Source: Cognaticolwellia sediminilitoris (GTDB lineage: Bacteria; Pseudomonadota; Gammaproteobacteria; Enterobacterales; Alteromonadaceae). From it: 64,000 nt of DNA. The notes under the pieces are model-generated. The model was given only the letters and a program-made list of their open reading frames with translations. It was not told the DNA's origin and did no database searches. This document shows, one piece after another, positions 49,448 through 59,009 of this stretch. How positions within the stretch are numbered: the first letter of the stretch is position 1; each line of letters opens with the position of its first letter. Position numbers and translations under genes: made by a program. The stretch spans positions 94,867-158,866 of the forward strand of contig NBOG01000001.1 of NCBI GenBank assembly GCA_002104535.1. The letters run 5' to 3'.

Positions 49448-50404
49448 ATGTTTTCTTTACTCAGTTATGGCGAAGTGTTGGTCGATTTTCTGCCAACGTC
49501 AGTCAATGACCCAAGTTATATTCCGTTAGCTGGAGGCGCGCCTGCCAATGTCGCAGTAGCCTATGCTAAGTTAGGTGGAACAGGATACTTTGCTGGAGGT
49601 ATTAGCGAAGACAATTTTGGTAACATGCTCATGCAATCGCTAGAAAATGAAGGCGTTAATACCGATTTCGTTAAAAGAATAGAAGGCGCAAATACCGCAT
49701 TAGTATTAGTTAGCTTAGACTCTCGTGGTGAGAGAACATTTAATTTCTATCGACATAATACTGCCGACATGCAATATGGCATATCTCAAGTTGATAAAAT
49801 TAACTGGCAAAACATTGGTTTTTTTCATTTTTGTTCAAACACATTAACTAGCCAGCCAATGTATAGTGATACACTTTACGCGATAAGAAATGCTAAGAGA
49901 AATAACGTATTAATTAGCTTTGATGTAAATTTACGTCAACAGCTTTGGCATGACTTATCCCTATTGATGTCCCGAGTTGAAGCATGTATCGAAGCGAGCG
50001 ATATAGTCAAATTGAGTAAAGACGAAGCCGAATACTTAGCAGAAATAAAGCAGGTTGATGTCAATTTTTATGTACAACAATTACTATTACTTGGCGCTAA
50101 ACTTATTGTCATCACTGATGGTCCAAACCCTGTTCAAGTAACTTGCGCTAGTTTTTCAATAATGCTTACAGTACCTAAAATATCTCCCGTTGATACTACT
50201 GGAGCCGGTGATAGCTTTATTTCAGGATTTCTATTTTCACTCGCCAAATCTCTGGGAGAACATGAAAATATAAATTCATTATATGAAATTATTGAGCAAC
50301 GTGAACACGTTTCTTCTGCGGTGTTATTTGGTGCTAACTGTGGTGCTTTTACCTGTCAGAAAAAAGGGGCCTTCACGGCATTACCACACTTAACTGATAT
50401 CTAA
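49448..50404 (+). CDS. Fructokinase (PfkB family)
   Basis: Phosphorylates fructose to fructose-6-phosphate in the cytoplasm. It is 318 aa. The N-terminal sugar-binding motif GGAPANVAVAYAKLGG and the C-terminal ATP/catalytic motif DTTGAGDSFISGFLFS with the catalytic Asp are intact. PfkB members vary in substrate, but pairing with a fructose-releasing phosphorylase favours fructokinase. An AAGG-type site precedes the ATG. The isomerase gene follows after 38 bp. Confidence 0.9.
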   Translation: MFSLLSYGEVLVDFLPTSVNDPSYIPLAGGAPANVAVAYAKLGGTGYFAGGISEDNFGNMLMQSLENEGVNTDFVKRIEGANTALVLVSLDSRGERTFNFYRHNTADMQYGISQVDKINWQNIGFFHFCSNTLTSQPMYSDTLYAIRNAKRNNVLISFDVNLRQQLWHDLSLLMSRVEACIEASDIVKLSKDEAEYLAEIKQVDVNFYVQQLLLLGAKLIVITDGPNPVQVTCASFSIMLTVPKISPVDTTGAGDSFISGFLFSLAKSLGEHENINSLYEIIEQREHVSSAVLFGANCGAFTCQKKGAFTALPHLTDI

Positions 50405-50442
50405 TATTCGACATAACTTATTGATACTTACCTAGGATCGAC

Positions 50443-52095
50443 ATGCAATCTAGAGAAAATCTTAATAGTTGGCAACAATTAACCAAACATGCGCAACTAA
50501 TGAAAAATCAACAAATGAAGGACTTATTCGCCAAAGATAGCCAGCGATTTAGTAAATTTTCAATAAAACTGCCCTCTATACTATTAGATTATTCTAAAAA
50601 TGCGATCACAGAAGAAACTATTACGCTATTAACCGATCTAGCCAAAGAGTGTGAAGTAGAAAAATGGCGTGAAAAAATGTTCAGCGGTGAACGTATCAAC
50701 AAAACTGAAGATCGTGCTGTTTTGCATACAGCATTAAGGGATCATTCTAAAAGACCACTTTGGGTAGATGGCAAAAATATTTCAGAAGACATCGAAAAAA
50801 CACTAGAACAAGTTAAAAAGTTTAGTGAAGATATTCGTCAAGGTTTATGGCGAGGATATTCGGGTAAGCGTATCACCGATATAGTAAATATTGGCGTTGG
50901 TGGTTCTAATTTGGGACCTCAAATGGTGACGGAGGCATTAAAAAGGTTTAGTGATAACTGCGTTAACGTCCATTATGTGTCGAATGTTGATGGTACTCAA
51001 ATAGCTGAAGTACTACGGCCATTAAATCCAGAAAAAGTGCTATTTATTGTGTCGAGTAAAACATTTACTACGACAGAGACCATGTTAAACGCTAAAACAG
51101 CGATAAAGTGGCTAACGGCGTCTTCATTTGATCATTCCGTAATTGAAAAACATTTTATCGCCGTTACTGCCAATAAAGAAAACGCTATGAAATATGGCAT
51201 ATCTGCAGCAAACATCTTTGATATGTGGGATTGGGTGGGCGGACGATTTTCATTATGGTCTGCTATCGGCCTTCCTATTGCGATCAACCTTGGTTTTGAT
51301 AATTTCAAAGCGCTATTAGATGGTGCTTATGAAATGGATTGCCATTTTTGTAATACACCAATAGAAAAGAATATTCCGGTAATATTAGCGTTATTAAGCC
51401 TATGGAATTGCACTTTTTTAGGTGCGCAATCCCAAGCTATTTTACCTTACGATCAATCCTTACACATGCTATCTGCTTATCTGCAACAAGCTGAGATGGA
51501 AAGTAATGGTAAATCGGTTAATTGGGATGGTGAAGCGATCACTTATCCAACCGTTCCTTCAATATGGGGAGAATTAGGTATTAATGGTCAACATGCTTTT
51601 TATCAATATTTACATCAAAGTAATAATATTGTTCCGGCCGACTTTATTGGTTCTGTAGAAAGTGTCACGCCTATTGAAGGGCACCATGAAGCACTTATGT
51701 CTAATTTTTTCGCGCAAACTCAAGCTTTAATGCTTGGTGTTAATGAACAACAAGTTAGGGACGATTTAATAGTAAAAGGACGCACACCTAGCTACATAGA
51801 TAAAGTCGCACCACATAAAGTTCACAAAGGTAACCGGCCAACCAATACTTTATTAATGAATAAAATTTCGCCATTTACCCTTGGTAGTTTAATTGCTATT
51901 TACGAACATAAAATATTTGTTCAAGGCATTATTTTGCAAATATGCTCTTTTGACCAATGGGGAGTAGAACTGGGTAAAGGTTTAGCCAGTAGAGTTGAAA
52001 AAGAGCTTCATAATAACTCTATTGCCTCCACTCACGATAGCTCTACCTATAATCTTATGATGCATTATGAAGAAGTAAAAAATCGCACCAAATAG
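50443..52095 (+). CDS. pgi: Glucose-6-phosphate isomerase
   Basis: Interconverts fructose-6-phosphate and glucose-6-phosphate. It is 550 aa, the standard bacterial length. Family signatures are DWVGGRFSLWSAIG near residue 265 and GIILQICSFDQWGVELGK near 492, and the early phosphate loop VNIGVGGSNLGP is present. As the last gene of the sucrose locus it may be a pathway-dedicated copy, with a separate housekeeping pgi elsewhere; that cannot be checked here. No terminator is seen before the inverted-repeat element that follows. Confidence 0.95.
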   Translation: MQSRENLNSWQQLTKHAQLMKNQQMKDLFAKDSQRFSKFSIKLPSILLDYSKNAITEETITLLTDLAKECEVEKWREKMFSGERINKTEDRAVLHTALRDHSKRPLWVDGKNISEDIEKTLEQVKKFSEDIRQGLWRGYSGKRITDIVNIGVGGSNLGPQMVTEALKRFSDNCVNVHYVSNVDGTQIAEVLRPLNPEKVLFIVSSKTFTTTETMLNAKTAIKWLTASSFDHSVIEKHFIAVTANKENAMKYGISAANIFDMWDWVGGRFSLWSAIGLPIAINLGFDNFKALLDGAYEMDCHFCNTPIEKNIPVILALLSLWNCTFLGAQSQAILPYDQSLHMLSAYLQQAEMESNGKSVNWDGEAITYPTVPSIWGELGINGQHAFYQYLHQSNNIVPADFIGSVESVTPIEGHHEALMSNFFAQTQALMLGVNEQQVRDDLIVKGRTPSYIDKVAPHKVHKGNRPTNTLLMNKISPFTLGSLIAIYEHKIFVQGIILQICSFDQWGVELGKGLASRVEKELHNNSIASTHDSSTYNLMMHYEEVKNRTK

Positions 52096-52109
52096 AAAAA
52101 AATCTAAGT

Positions 52110-52367
52110 TCTGTTGATCTTTCGCGGTTAAATTTTGTTAGAGATTAAAGCGCTTTAATCGCGGCGGATAGTATGCAGCCTAGACACTCTAAGCAAATAC
52201 TACTCAGCAAAGAGTAAAGCGTTTTTAGCCGAATCCTTCGGGCAGCTTTTGTTGGCAATTTTTACAGTGTTATCGCCTTTTTTATGTGGAATAACCACAT
52301 TACAAAGGCTCTGTCTTTTATAAATCCCCAGCAAACGAATGTAAACTAATCTCGAAAGATCAACAGA
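52110..52367. mobile_element. MITE-like element with 15-bp inverted repeats
   Basis: TCTGTTGATCTTTCG at 52110-52124 and its exact complement CGAAAGATCAACAGA at 52353-52367 bracket 258 bp with no coding frame. Inside are a perfect 18-bp palindrome (52144-52161) and hairpins near 52229-52245 (GCCGAA/TTCGGGC) and 52284-52298 (TGTGG/CCACA). No target duplication is visible. A further end-like copy, AAAGATCAACAGACC, lies at 53190-53204. A miniature inverted-repeat element is the simplest reading. Confidence 0.55.
52144..52161. promoter_or_regulatory. 18-bp palindrome GATTAAAGCGCTTTAATC
   Basis: Perfect palindrome with the same AAAGCGCTTT core as 45023-45034. It lies 49 bp after the pgi stop and about 250 bp before the phosphatase gene, inside the inverted-repeat element. 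It could be a LacI-family site or only a structural part of the element. Confidence 0.45.
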
Positions 52368-52413
52368 CCCTATTATTACCCAAAACAGTTTTTGCTTTAG
52401 ATACAGAAGTCTT

Positions 52414-52935
52414 ATGAATAAACACCCTTACTACTCGATATATATAGAAAATGGAGCACGAATTATTTTAACACCGTGTCCAGGAACAAAAAGCGTTGAG
52501 TTAAACGAATCGCTAAAAGACCTGAAACAGGCAGGTACAACAGTATTGTTGACACTGATGTCTGATGAAGAGATGACAGAAAATCAAATAGAGTTCATTC
52601 CTCAATTGTGCAAACAGCAACAAATTACTTGGTTACAGTTACCTATAGTCGATGATGATGTGCCAAATAAAGTATTTGAAAATAAATGGAAGCAATATCA
52701 AGTACTCATATTAGCCACGATTATCAATGGAGGCTGTCTAACAATTCACTGCAAAGGTGGTAAAGGAAGGACCGGATTAGTCGCGGCAATGATTTTAACT
52801 TGCTACGGCTGGCCAATTGAAAAGGTAATTAGCTGTATTCAAAATGTTCGGCCTGAAGCCTTAAAAGTCAAAGAACAATTAGCTTATCTCCGATATTTCT
52901 CAGAACAGAAAGAATGGAACCTTTATAAAAGCTGA
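52414..52935 (+). CDS. Dual-specificity/tyrosine phosphatase-like protein
   Basis: Protein of 173 aa with the cysteine phosphatase signature HCX5R as IHCKGGKGRTGL near residue 112. The general-acid Asp is likely in the VDDDVP loop near residue 82. The fold resembles the CDKN3-like branch of dual-specificity phosphatases. No signal peptide, so cytoplasmic; the substrate is unknown. It stands alone, with repeat ends on both sides (52353-52369 and 53190-53204), which hints at acquisition by transfer. Confidence 0.85.
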   Translation: MNKHPYYSIYIENGARIILTPCPGTKSVELNESLKDLKQAGTTVLLTLMSDEEMTENQIEFIPQLCKQQQITWLQLPIVDDDVPNKVFENKWKQYQVLILATIINGGCLTIHCKGGKGRTGLVAAMILTCYGWPIEKVISCIQNVRPEALKVKEQLAYLRYFSEQKEWNLYKS

Positions 52936-53558
52936 TTCATTCGATCATTATTTTAATCTCTGTGGGTTTAATTCCTCGCCGCTTACGGCGTAAGGAATTT
53001 ACATTCACTAATTAGGATACCCCTCTTCGCATAGCTAATTAGAGCCTAAGCGAAGCTTGTTATAAACTCTATCTTCAAACAATATAACATTTTGCTTCGA
53101 CCATGCTTCATCTGTGGACGGTAATCGGGGAGTGATAATCCCCTTATTTTTTTTGCGAAGTTTATTATATGAAATTAACACTTACATACAAAGATCAACA
53201 GACCTCAATATAGGATAAATAATATGCAAAGTTTCACTTGGAACTGCGGGTTGGTTCTTTGAAATGTCTGCAATGTTGGATCAAACGACAAAATCATCAG
53301 GTAGGATTGAAGCTCTGAACTGTCGTTAGTAACTCAAGAGCTTAGGTCAGCAATTGGCTATTTGTTGACCCAAAGAATAATCAACAGCTATCGTCAGCAA
53401 AGTTCGAGGAGCGATCATTAAAAATTTGAGGAGATCCGTGCTTTTGGATGTTAAGAATTTTTTAATGTAAGATAAAGTAATTCCATCATTAACCTCAACC
53501 AGTTCCATGATGAAAGACACCCTCAAATAAATAATTACAAGAGATATTGCAAAGTCAT
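52936..53558. other. Gene-free gap with hairpins and a repeat end
   Basis: No open frame of weight is seen in these 623 bp. Contents: a strong bulged hairpin at 52970-52999 (AATTCCTCGCCG against CGGCGTAAGGAATT); two CTAATTAG palindromes near 53009 and 53033; the terminator-like hairpin at 53127-53154; the repeat end AAAGATCAACAGACC at 53190-53204; and otherwise unstructured AT-rich sequence up to the sensor gene. Confidence 0.6.
53126..53155 (+). terminator. Terminator-like hairpin in the gap
   Basis: GGGGA/TCCCC stem with a 7-nt loop followed by TTATTTTTTTT. It lies about 190 bp past the phosphatase gene and could end its transcript. Confidence 0.6.
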
Positions 53559-56510
53559 ATGAAGACTATTCTTACTTTACTATTGATATTCTCTTTCTCA
53601 TCCCTTTGTTCTGCTAAAGATAAAAGAGAACCCCGTGAAAGTATCAGAATTATAGGTGTGGAAAATTCCAGTCCATTTAGTTTTACACTTCCAGATGGCA
53701 CAACTACAGGACTTTACCTTGAATATTGGCGTCTTTGGTCTAAATCAAATAATATTCCCATCGAAATAGTCATGCAACCATTCGATGTTGCAATGGATAC
53801 AATAAAAAATAAAGGTGCAATAATTCAGGGCATCTTCATTAATGATAAAAGAAAACAATGGGCTGATTTTTCAAATCCTATTCATAACCTTGAATCAGGA
53901 ATCATTTTCAGCAATAAGTATGCTAAAGATATTAAGTTTTCAGGATTATCAGATGCAAAAGTTGCTGTTCAAGCTGAGAGTTATCAAGAAAGTTATATTG
54001 CCAAAAAATATCCGTCACTCAAGCTTGTAAAGTATGAAAATACTTCAGAAGGTATTAAAAAGTTACTTAATAATGAAGTTGATGCCGTTGTTGGAGAAAT
54101 TCCCAACCTAAAAGTCGAATTAACGATATTAAGACTAGATGGTGTATATACAATCTCTGATGAAGTGCTATTAAATAATACTGTCCATGCTGCTTTAGCT
54201 AAAGGACAACCTAGTTTATTAAAAATAATAAACGATGGTATTAATAATATACCAATACAGTCACTCATTGAATTAGAAAAGAAGTGGTTACCGTCCATAA
54301 AACCTTTTTTTAGCAATAACACATTTCTTGCCAGTTTAACCATGGCAGAAAGAAAATGGTTGCAACAACTTTCTTCTCTAAGATTAGGTATAAACTCCAA
54401 CGGGCATCCCTATGAATATGTTGATGATAACGGTAATTTTTTAGGTCTATCTTCCGATTATATTGATTATATAACAAAGGTACTTTCATTAAAGATTGAA
54501 GCAGAAAAAAACTATAGTTGGGTTGAATTGCTCACTGCTGTTAAAGATAATGAAATTGACGTTATGTCAGCCATTGTTAGAACTCAAGAGCGTGAAAAGT
54601 CAATGCTTTTTACCGAGCCATACTTTTCTTCACCCACCGTACTAATTTCTCGTAAAAATGGATTTCATGCAGATACCTTAGAGAGCTTGAAAGGGCGAGC
54701 CATAGGAATTCCTTCTGGGTATGCTTTAGTGGAGTTTATTGAGACTGACTATCCTGAAATAACAATAATTCCTGTTGATTCGATCGCCGATGGGCTTAGT
54801 AAATTGAATAATAATAAGTTCGACGCCTTTATCTCGGAGATTTCAAGCGCCAACTACACCATCAATTAAGAAAAATTTGCTGATCTCATTATCACAGGTT
54901 TTTCACCCTATAACTTAGAAATATCTATGGCAGTGAGAACTGAATTAGAGCCACTGGTCGGCATTCTCAATAAAGTTTTTCTGAGTATAAGCGAAAAAGA
55001 AAAAGCTGAGATTGCTAACAATTGGTTGGCGGTAAAGGTACAAACAGGTATTAAATTATCAACCGTTGTTCTTTGGGTACTTCCCATATCCTCATTTCTA
55101 ATGCTGATTGCCATTTTAATATTTGTCCGTTTGAACCGAAAGCTCAAGCTTGAAAGTATTGAAAATGCAGAGCATCATAAGCAACTACAACGAATGGCTC
55201 ATTACGACGTACTCACCAATCTGCCTAACCGTGTATTACTCGCTGACCGTCTGAGCCAATCCATGGTGCAGTGTCAACGCCGCAATAATTCATTGGCCGT
55301 TGCATTTATGGATTTAGATGGCTTCAAAGCCGTCAATGACCGCTATGGCCATAATGTAGGAGATGAACTACTCATTGAAGTGGCAGATCGCATGAAAGAA
55401 GCATTACGTGAAGGTGATACGCTGGCACGGATTGGCGGTGATGAATTTATCGCAGTAATGGGTGATTTAGAAAAGTCCAAGGATAGTGAGCCTGTATTAA
55501 AACGACTACTAAAGGCCGCTGCTGACCCTGTTACTTTGGGCGATGCTGTAATGCAAGTTTCAGCCAGTATTGGTGTCACCCTCTACCCACAAGACGCTGC
55601 AGACGCAGACCAACTCATACGTCACGCCGACGAAGCTATGTATATCGCTAAGCTCGCAGGCAAGAACCGTTATCACCTGTTTGATACCGCCCAAAATAAT
55701 GCTGTCATTATTCGGGGGCAAAGTATAGCTGATGTTCGTTCAGCTTTGGATCGACGAGAGTTTTTACTGCACTATCAACCCAAGGTAAATATGAACACCG
55801 GCGAAGTGATCGGCGTAGAAGCGTTAATTCGTTGGCAGCATCCTGTTCGTGGTTTAGTCCCACCTTTAGAGTTCTTGCCGGCGATAGAAGGTCACGCCAT
55901 TAGTCTGGAACTGGGGGAGTGGGTTATAGCCACTGCTTTGAGCCAAATAAATCAATGGCAAAGCATTGGCGTTAACTTGCCTATCAGTGTCAACATTAGT
56001 GCTTATCAATTACAGCAAGATAACTTCACCACTCGCCTATCAGCATTATTGGCAGCCCATCCCGAAGTTAACCCGCACTATTTAGAAATGGAAATACTGG
56101 AAACCAGTGCGTTAAATGACATCAGTCAGGTGTCTGCGACCATGAATGCTTGCCATGAGCTGGGCGTAGGCTTTGCCTTAGATGACTTTGGTACGGGATA
56201 TTCGTCACTCACTTATCTTAGACGTTTACCTGCGCACATGATTAAAATCGACCAGAGCTTCGTGCGTGACATGTTAGAAGATGAAGACGATCTAGCGATT
56301 GTAAAAGGCGTTGTTGGCTTAGCTAAAGCATTCAAGCGCGAAGTAATTGCAGAGGGAGTCGAAACAATCGAACACGGAGTAGAACTGCTGAAACTAGGCT
56401 GTGAGTTGGCGCAGGGTTATGGCATTGCTCGACCCATGCCTAGTAGTGGTATTCCTGAGTGGATATCTAACTGGAAAGCGGATGACTCTTGGCAAGCTTA
56501 TAAAGGATAA
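53559..56510 (+). pseudogene. Sensor GGDEF-EAL protein split by an in-frame TAA
   Basis: One reading frame of 983 codons from the ATG at 53559, interrupted only by TAA at 54867-54869 (codon 437). The segment just after the stop (EKFADLIITGFSPYNLEISM) completes the second binding domain, so the parts belong together. Order: signal peptide MKTILTLLLIFSFSSLCSA; two periplasmic SBP_bac_3-like domains (about 25-245 and 260-475); membrane helix about 498-520; GGDEF near 624 (ARIGGDEFIAVM, I-site REGD); EAL near 751 with DDFGTGYSSL and VIAEGVET. All catalytic motifs are intact. The downstream part from 54927 could still yield a membrane GGDEF-EAL protein. A sequencing error is possible. Confidence 0.85.
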
Positions 56511-56637
56511 CTGACTTAACCACTGAGCCTCACCAGAAATGATCTTTTAGAGAAGTCTTGTATGTCCGCTTATTGCTAGTTGAAGAAGTCTCCAATAATC
56601 ACAAACTCAATGTTAACAAAGATACGTAACCGGACGT

Positions 56638-58797
56638 TCAATACATAGTACGATGAACATCACCTTCTATGCTCTCAACATCACTAACTATGATATTGCC
56701 TTTGCTTACGTCATAACTTGAGAAGTCATTCAATAATAGCTTACTGCCTTCATGTTTTTTATTTAAGGGCACCACGTAAAGGTATTCGTTTCCTCTTTCG
56801 GCATTAACGTAATACAAGATATTGGAATCTATTTTCACATGATAAAAATCAGTTGGTAGTGATATTTGCGTATTAATAAAACTTAATTGTTTAGTAGAAG
56901 GGGTGTCATCAAGAGATGCATAGCTTGCTTGGTACAAGACGTTACTTTGTTGTTCAATAAAATACATAAGTTCAGGGTGTTCACTATCTTTTAGCCCATA
57001 CGCCCATCTTCCATCAAGTTTTAGCTTTTTATTGTTAGAAAGCTGGACTATTACCAACTCAGGGTTTCCATTAATTACCCTAGTAATAGCTACACCCTGG
57101 CTCGTAAGCCAATCCAAAGAAATGATTGGATTTTTACTTTCATGAATTAAATGTTCTGATTTAAATGCAGTCAAAGGTTCATTTGGGTTTAGTTCACTTA
57201 TGGGAACTTGATAAACCTTGTTATCAACATTTAATAAAACATGTTTATCGTCCTCAGAAATTGAAACGTATTTAAGCCAATAAGAGTTAAGTAAATTAGT
57301 GACTACTTTGGCTTGCTGATATTGGTTGTTTGCCAAATATAATTGCATACGGCCACTTCGTTTTGAAACGAATAGGTACTGGTCGCTGTTGTGAAATAGT
57401 GCAGGATAAACATCAAGTACTGATGAATTATCAATAGGTTCACTGTTTTTCAAAGACATTAACCAGCGATTGTTATAGTTTTTGTTCTCTGTACTAAAGA
57501 GTATATTTTTACTGTCAGGCAACCTTGAAAGCTTTGGCAATATTTCTTCTGATATATTGATAACTTCAGTAGCATTTTCGCCATTTATGTCACTTTTGAT
57601 GATTCGCTGAGAAGGTGAAGGAGCAAAGTAATACACTTGCTCTGAGTCATGATGCCATATAGCTTCGTACACAGGCTTTTCAAACTTGATCCCCTTTGTA
57701 ATTTTGTTATCCAACAAATTTAGCGACAGTAACTGCGTTTTATAATCACTTTCTGTACTCATTACTAAAAGTTTTTCGCCATTAGGGGATATATCAAGAC
57801 TATGGTGTCCCCAGCCCTTGGGTTGTGATTGGGTAACAATCCTGTGCTCTCCAGCTTCAACATCAAAAGCATAAATTTGATTCGGCCAATAATTCTTAGG
57901 TTGAGCAGCATAATAAAAAGTATTTTGACCAAGATGATAATCTATATCTTTGACTCTCTTATCACCGCAATCAAATAATTTTTTTGGGGCTTGGCCTACT
58001 TGATTTAGCACTTCTGGCGCTGGCAAAATTTCTTGATAAACACCGCATTTATTCGCCAATATATCAAGGTAAAAGATGATAGTTTGATTTGCATTACTAT
58101 CTTCTATGATAGAAATGATTTGACTAATATTGCTTATTACTTTTGCTTGTTTAGTGACGGAGGTGTTAATATTTTTGAGCCATAGCTCAAGACCTGTATG
58201 TTCATCATTTTCTTTTAAATAATATAAGTGCGTATTGTTTGGGTGCATTATAGGAGAAAGCTCTGCGCCTTGGTCTCGTGTTAATGCCAAAGAATAACTA
58301 ATATTTGAGGAACTGTTGTTACTAGATTTAAGTATCACGAGAGTGCTTAAAGCAATGACCAAAATAACAACTAAAGAAATCGCTATATAAGCTTTCCATT
58401 TTTCTCCCCAAAAACCAAGTGAAGCCATTTGGGGTATGTTTTCATTAATTAAGTTTGAATCATTTTGAATAAAAGCGGTTTGCTCTAGTACTTCGACATT
58501 GCAAACTAAACGGTACCCTCGTTTAGGTACAGTTTGGATGTAATTCGGATTTTTAGCATCATCGCCCAGTAACTTACGAAGGTTACCTATTAATTTATTG
58601 ATAGCATTGTCGGTAACTAGGGAGCCTACCCACAATTGTTCAAGCAAATCTTGTCTTGAGATAACAGCATTGGGACGCTGAACGAACAGTAGTAGTAATT
58701 CAAATATTTTAGGCTCTATAAGTATTTCAGAATTACCGCTAGCATTCAGTAAACGTGAATGTTCTACATCGAGTATATACTCGCCAAATTTGATCAT
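56638..58797 (-). CDS. CadC/ToxR-type membrane-bound transcriptional regulator
   Basis: Protein of 719 aa. An N-terminal OmpR-type winged helix (about residues 1-105) contains EPKIFELLLLFVQRPNAVIS, LVTDNAINKLIGNLRKLLGD and IQTVPKRGYRL. One membrane helix lies near residues 135-155 (AYIAISLVVILVIALSTLVIL). The large periplasmic part is a TolB/WD40-like beta-propeller by repeat pattern (HPNNTHLYYL, SPNGEKLLVMS, HHDSEQVYYFAPS). Such proteins bind DNA while embedded in the membrane. It is divergent from the esterase gene, its most likely target. Signal unknown. Confidence 0.88.
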   Translation of the reverse strand: MIKFGEYILDVEHSRLLNASGNSEILIEPKIFELLLLFVQRPNAVISRQDLLEQLWVGSLVTDNAINKLIGNLRKLLGDDAKNPNYIQTVPKRGYRLVCNVEVLEQTAFIQNDSNLINENIPQMASLGFWGEKWKAYIAISLVVILVIALSTLVILKSSNNSSSNISYSLALTRDQGAELSPIMHPNNTHLYYLKENDEHTGLELWLKNINTSVTKQAKVISNISQIISIIEDSNANQTIIFYLDILANKCGVYQEILPAPEVLNQVGQAPKKLFDCGDKRVKDIDYHLGQNTFYYAAQPKNYWPNQIYAFDVEAGEHRIVTQSQPKGWGHHSLDISPNGEKLLVMSTESDYKTQLLSLNLLDNKITKGIKFEKPVYEAIWHHDSEQVYYFAPSPSQRIIKSDINGENATEVINISEEILPKLSRLPDSKNILFSTENKNYNNRWLMSLKNSEPIDNSSVLDVYPALFHNSDQYLFVSKRSGRMQLYLANNQYQQAKVVTNLLNSYWLKYVSISEDDKHVLLNVDNKVYQVPISELNPNEPLTAFKSEHLIHESKNPIISLDWLTSQGVAITRVINGNPELVIVQLSNNKKLKLDGRWAYGLKDSEHPELMYFIEQQSNVLYQASYASLDDTPSTKQLSFINTQISLPTDFYHVKIDSNILYYVNAERGNEYLYVVPLNKKHEGSKLLLNDFSSYDVSKGNIIVSDVESIEGDVHRTMY

Positions 58798-59009
58798 AAC
58801 CTACTGTAATAAATCCCAAATCAGTCATCTTATTCAACGATATCACACCGAAAGTTATATTGAAAAACAAATGAGCCTCAGTTCTCTAATATGCCGGTTA
58901 ATTTTAAAAATTCACCTTTTCATCACCTTTTTTCCCAACATCATCATTACTTTTCTATGGTTATTCGTCACATTAACTCTCTAATATTAATAAGATAATG
59001 GAAACTTTT

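Noticed and set aside
53220-53262. Short leader peptide starting ATGCAAAGTTTCAC
   Set aside because: 12 codons, no ribosome site and no attenuator-like structure after it.
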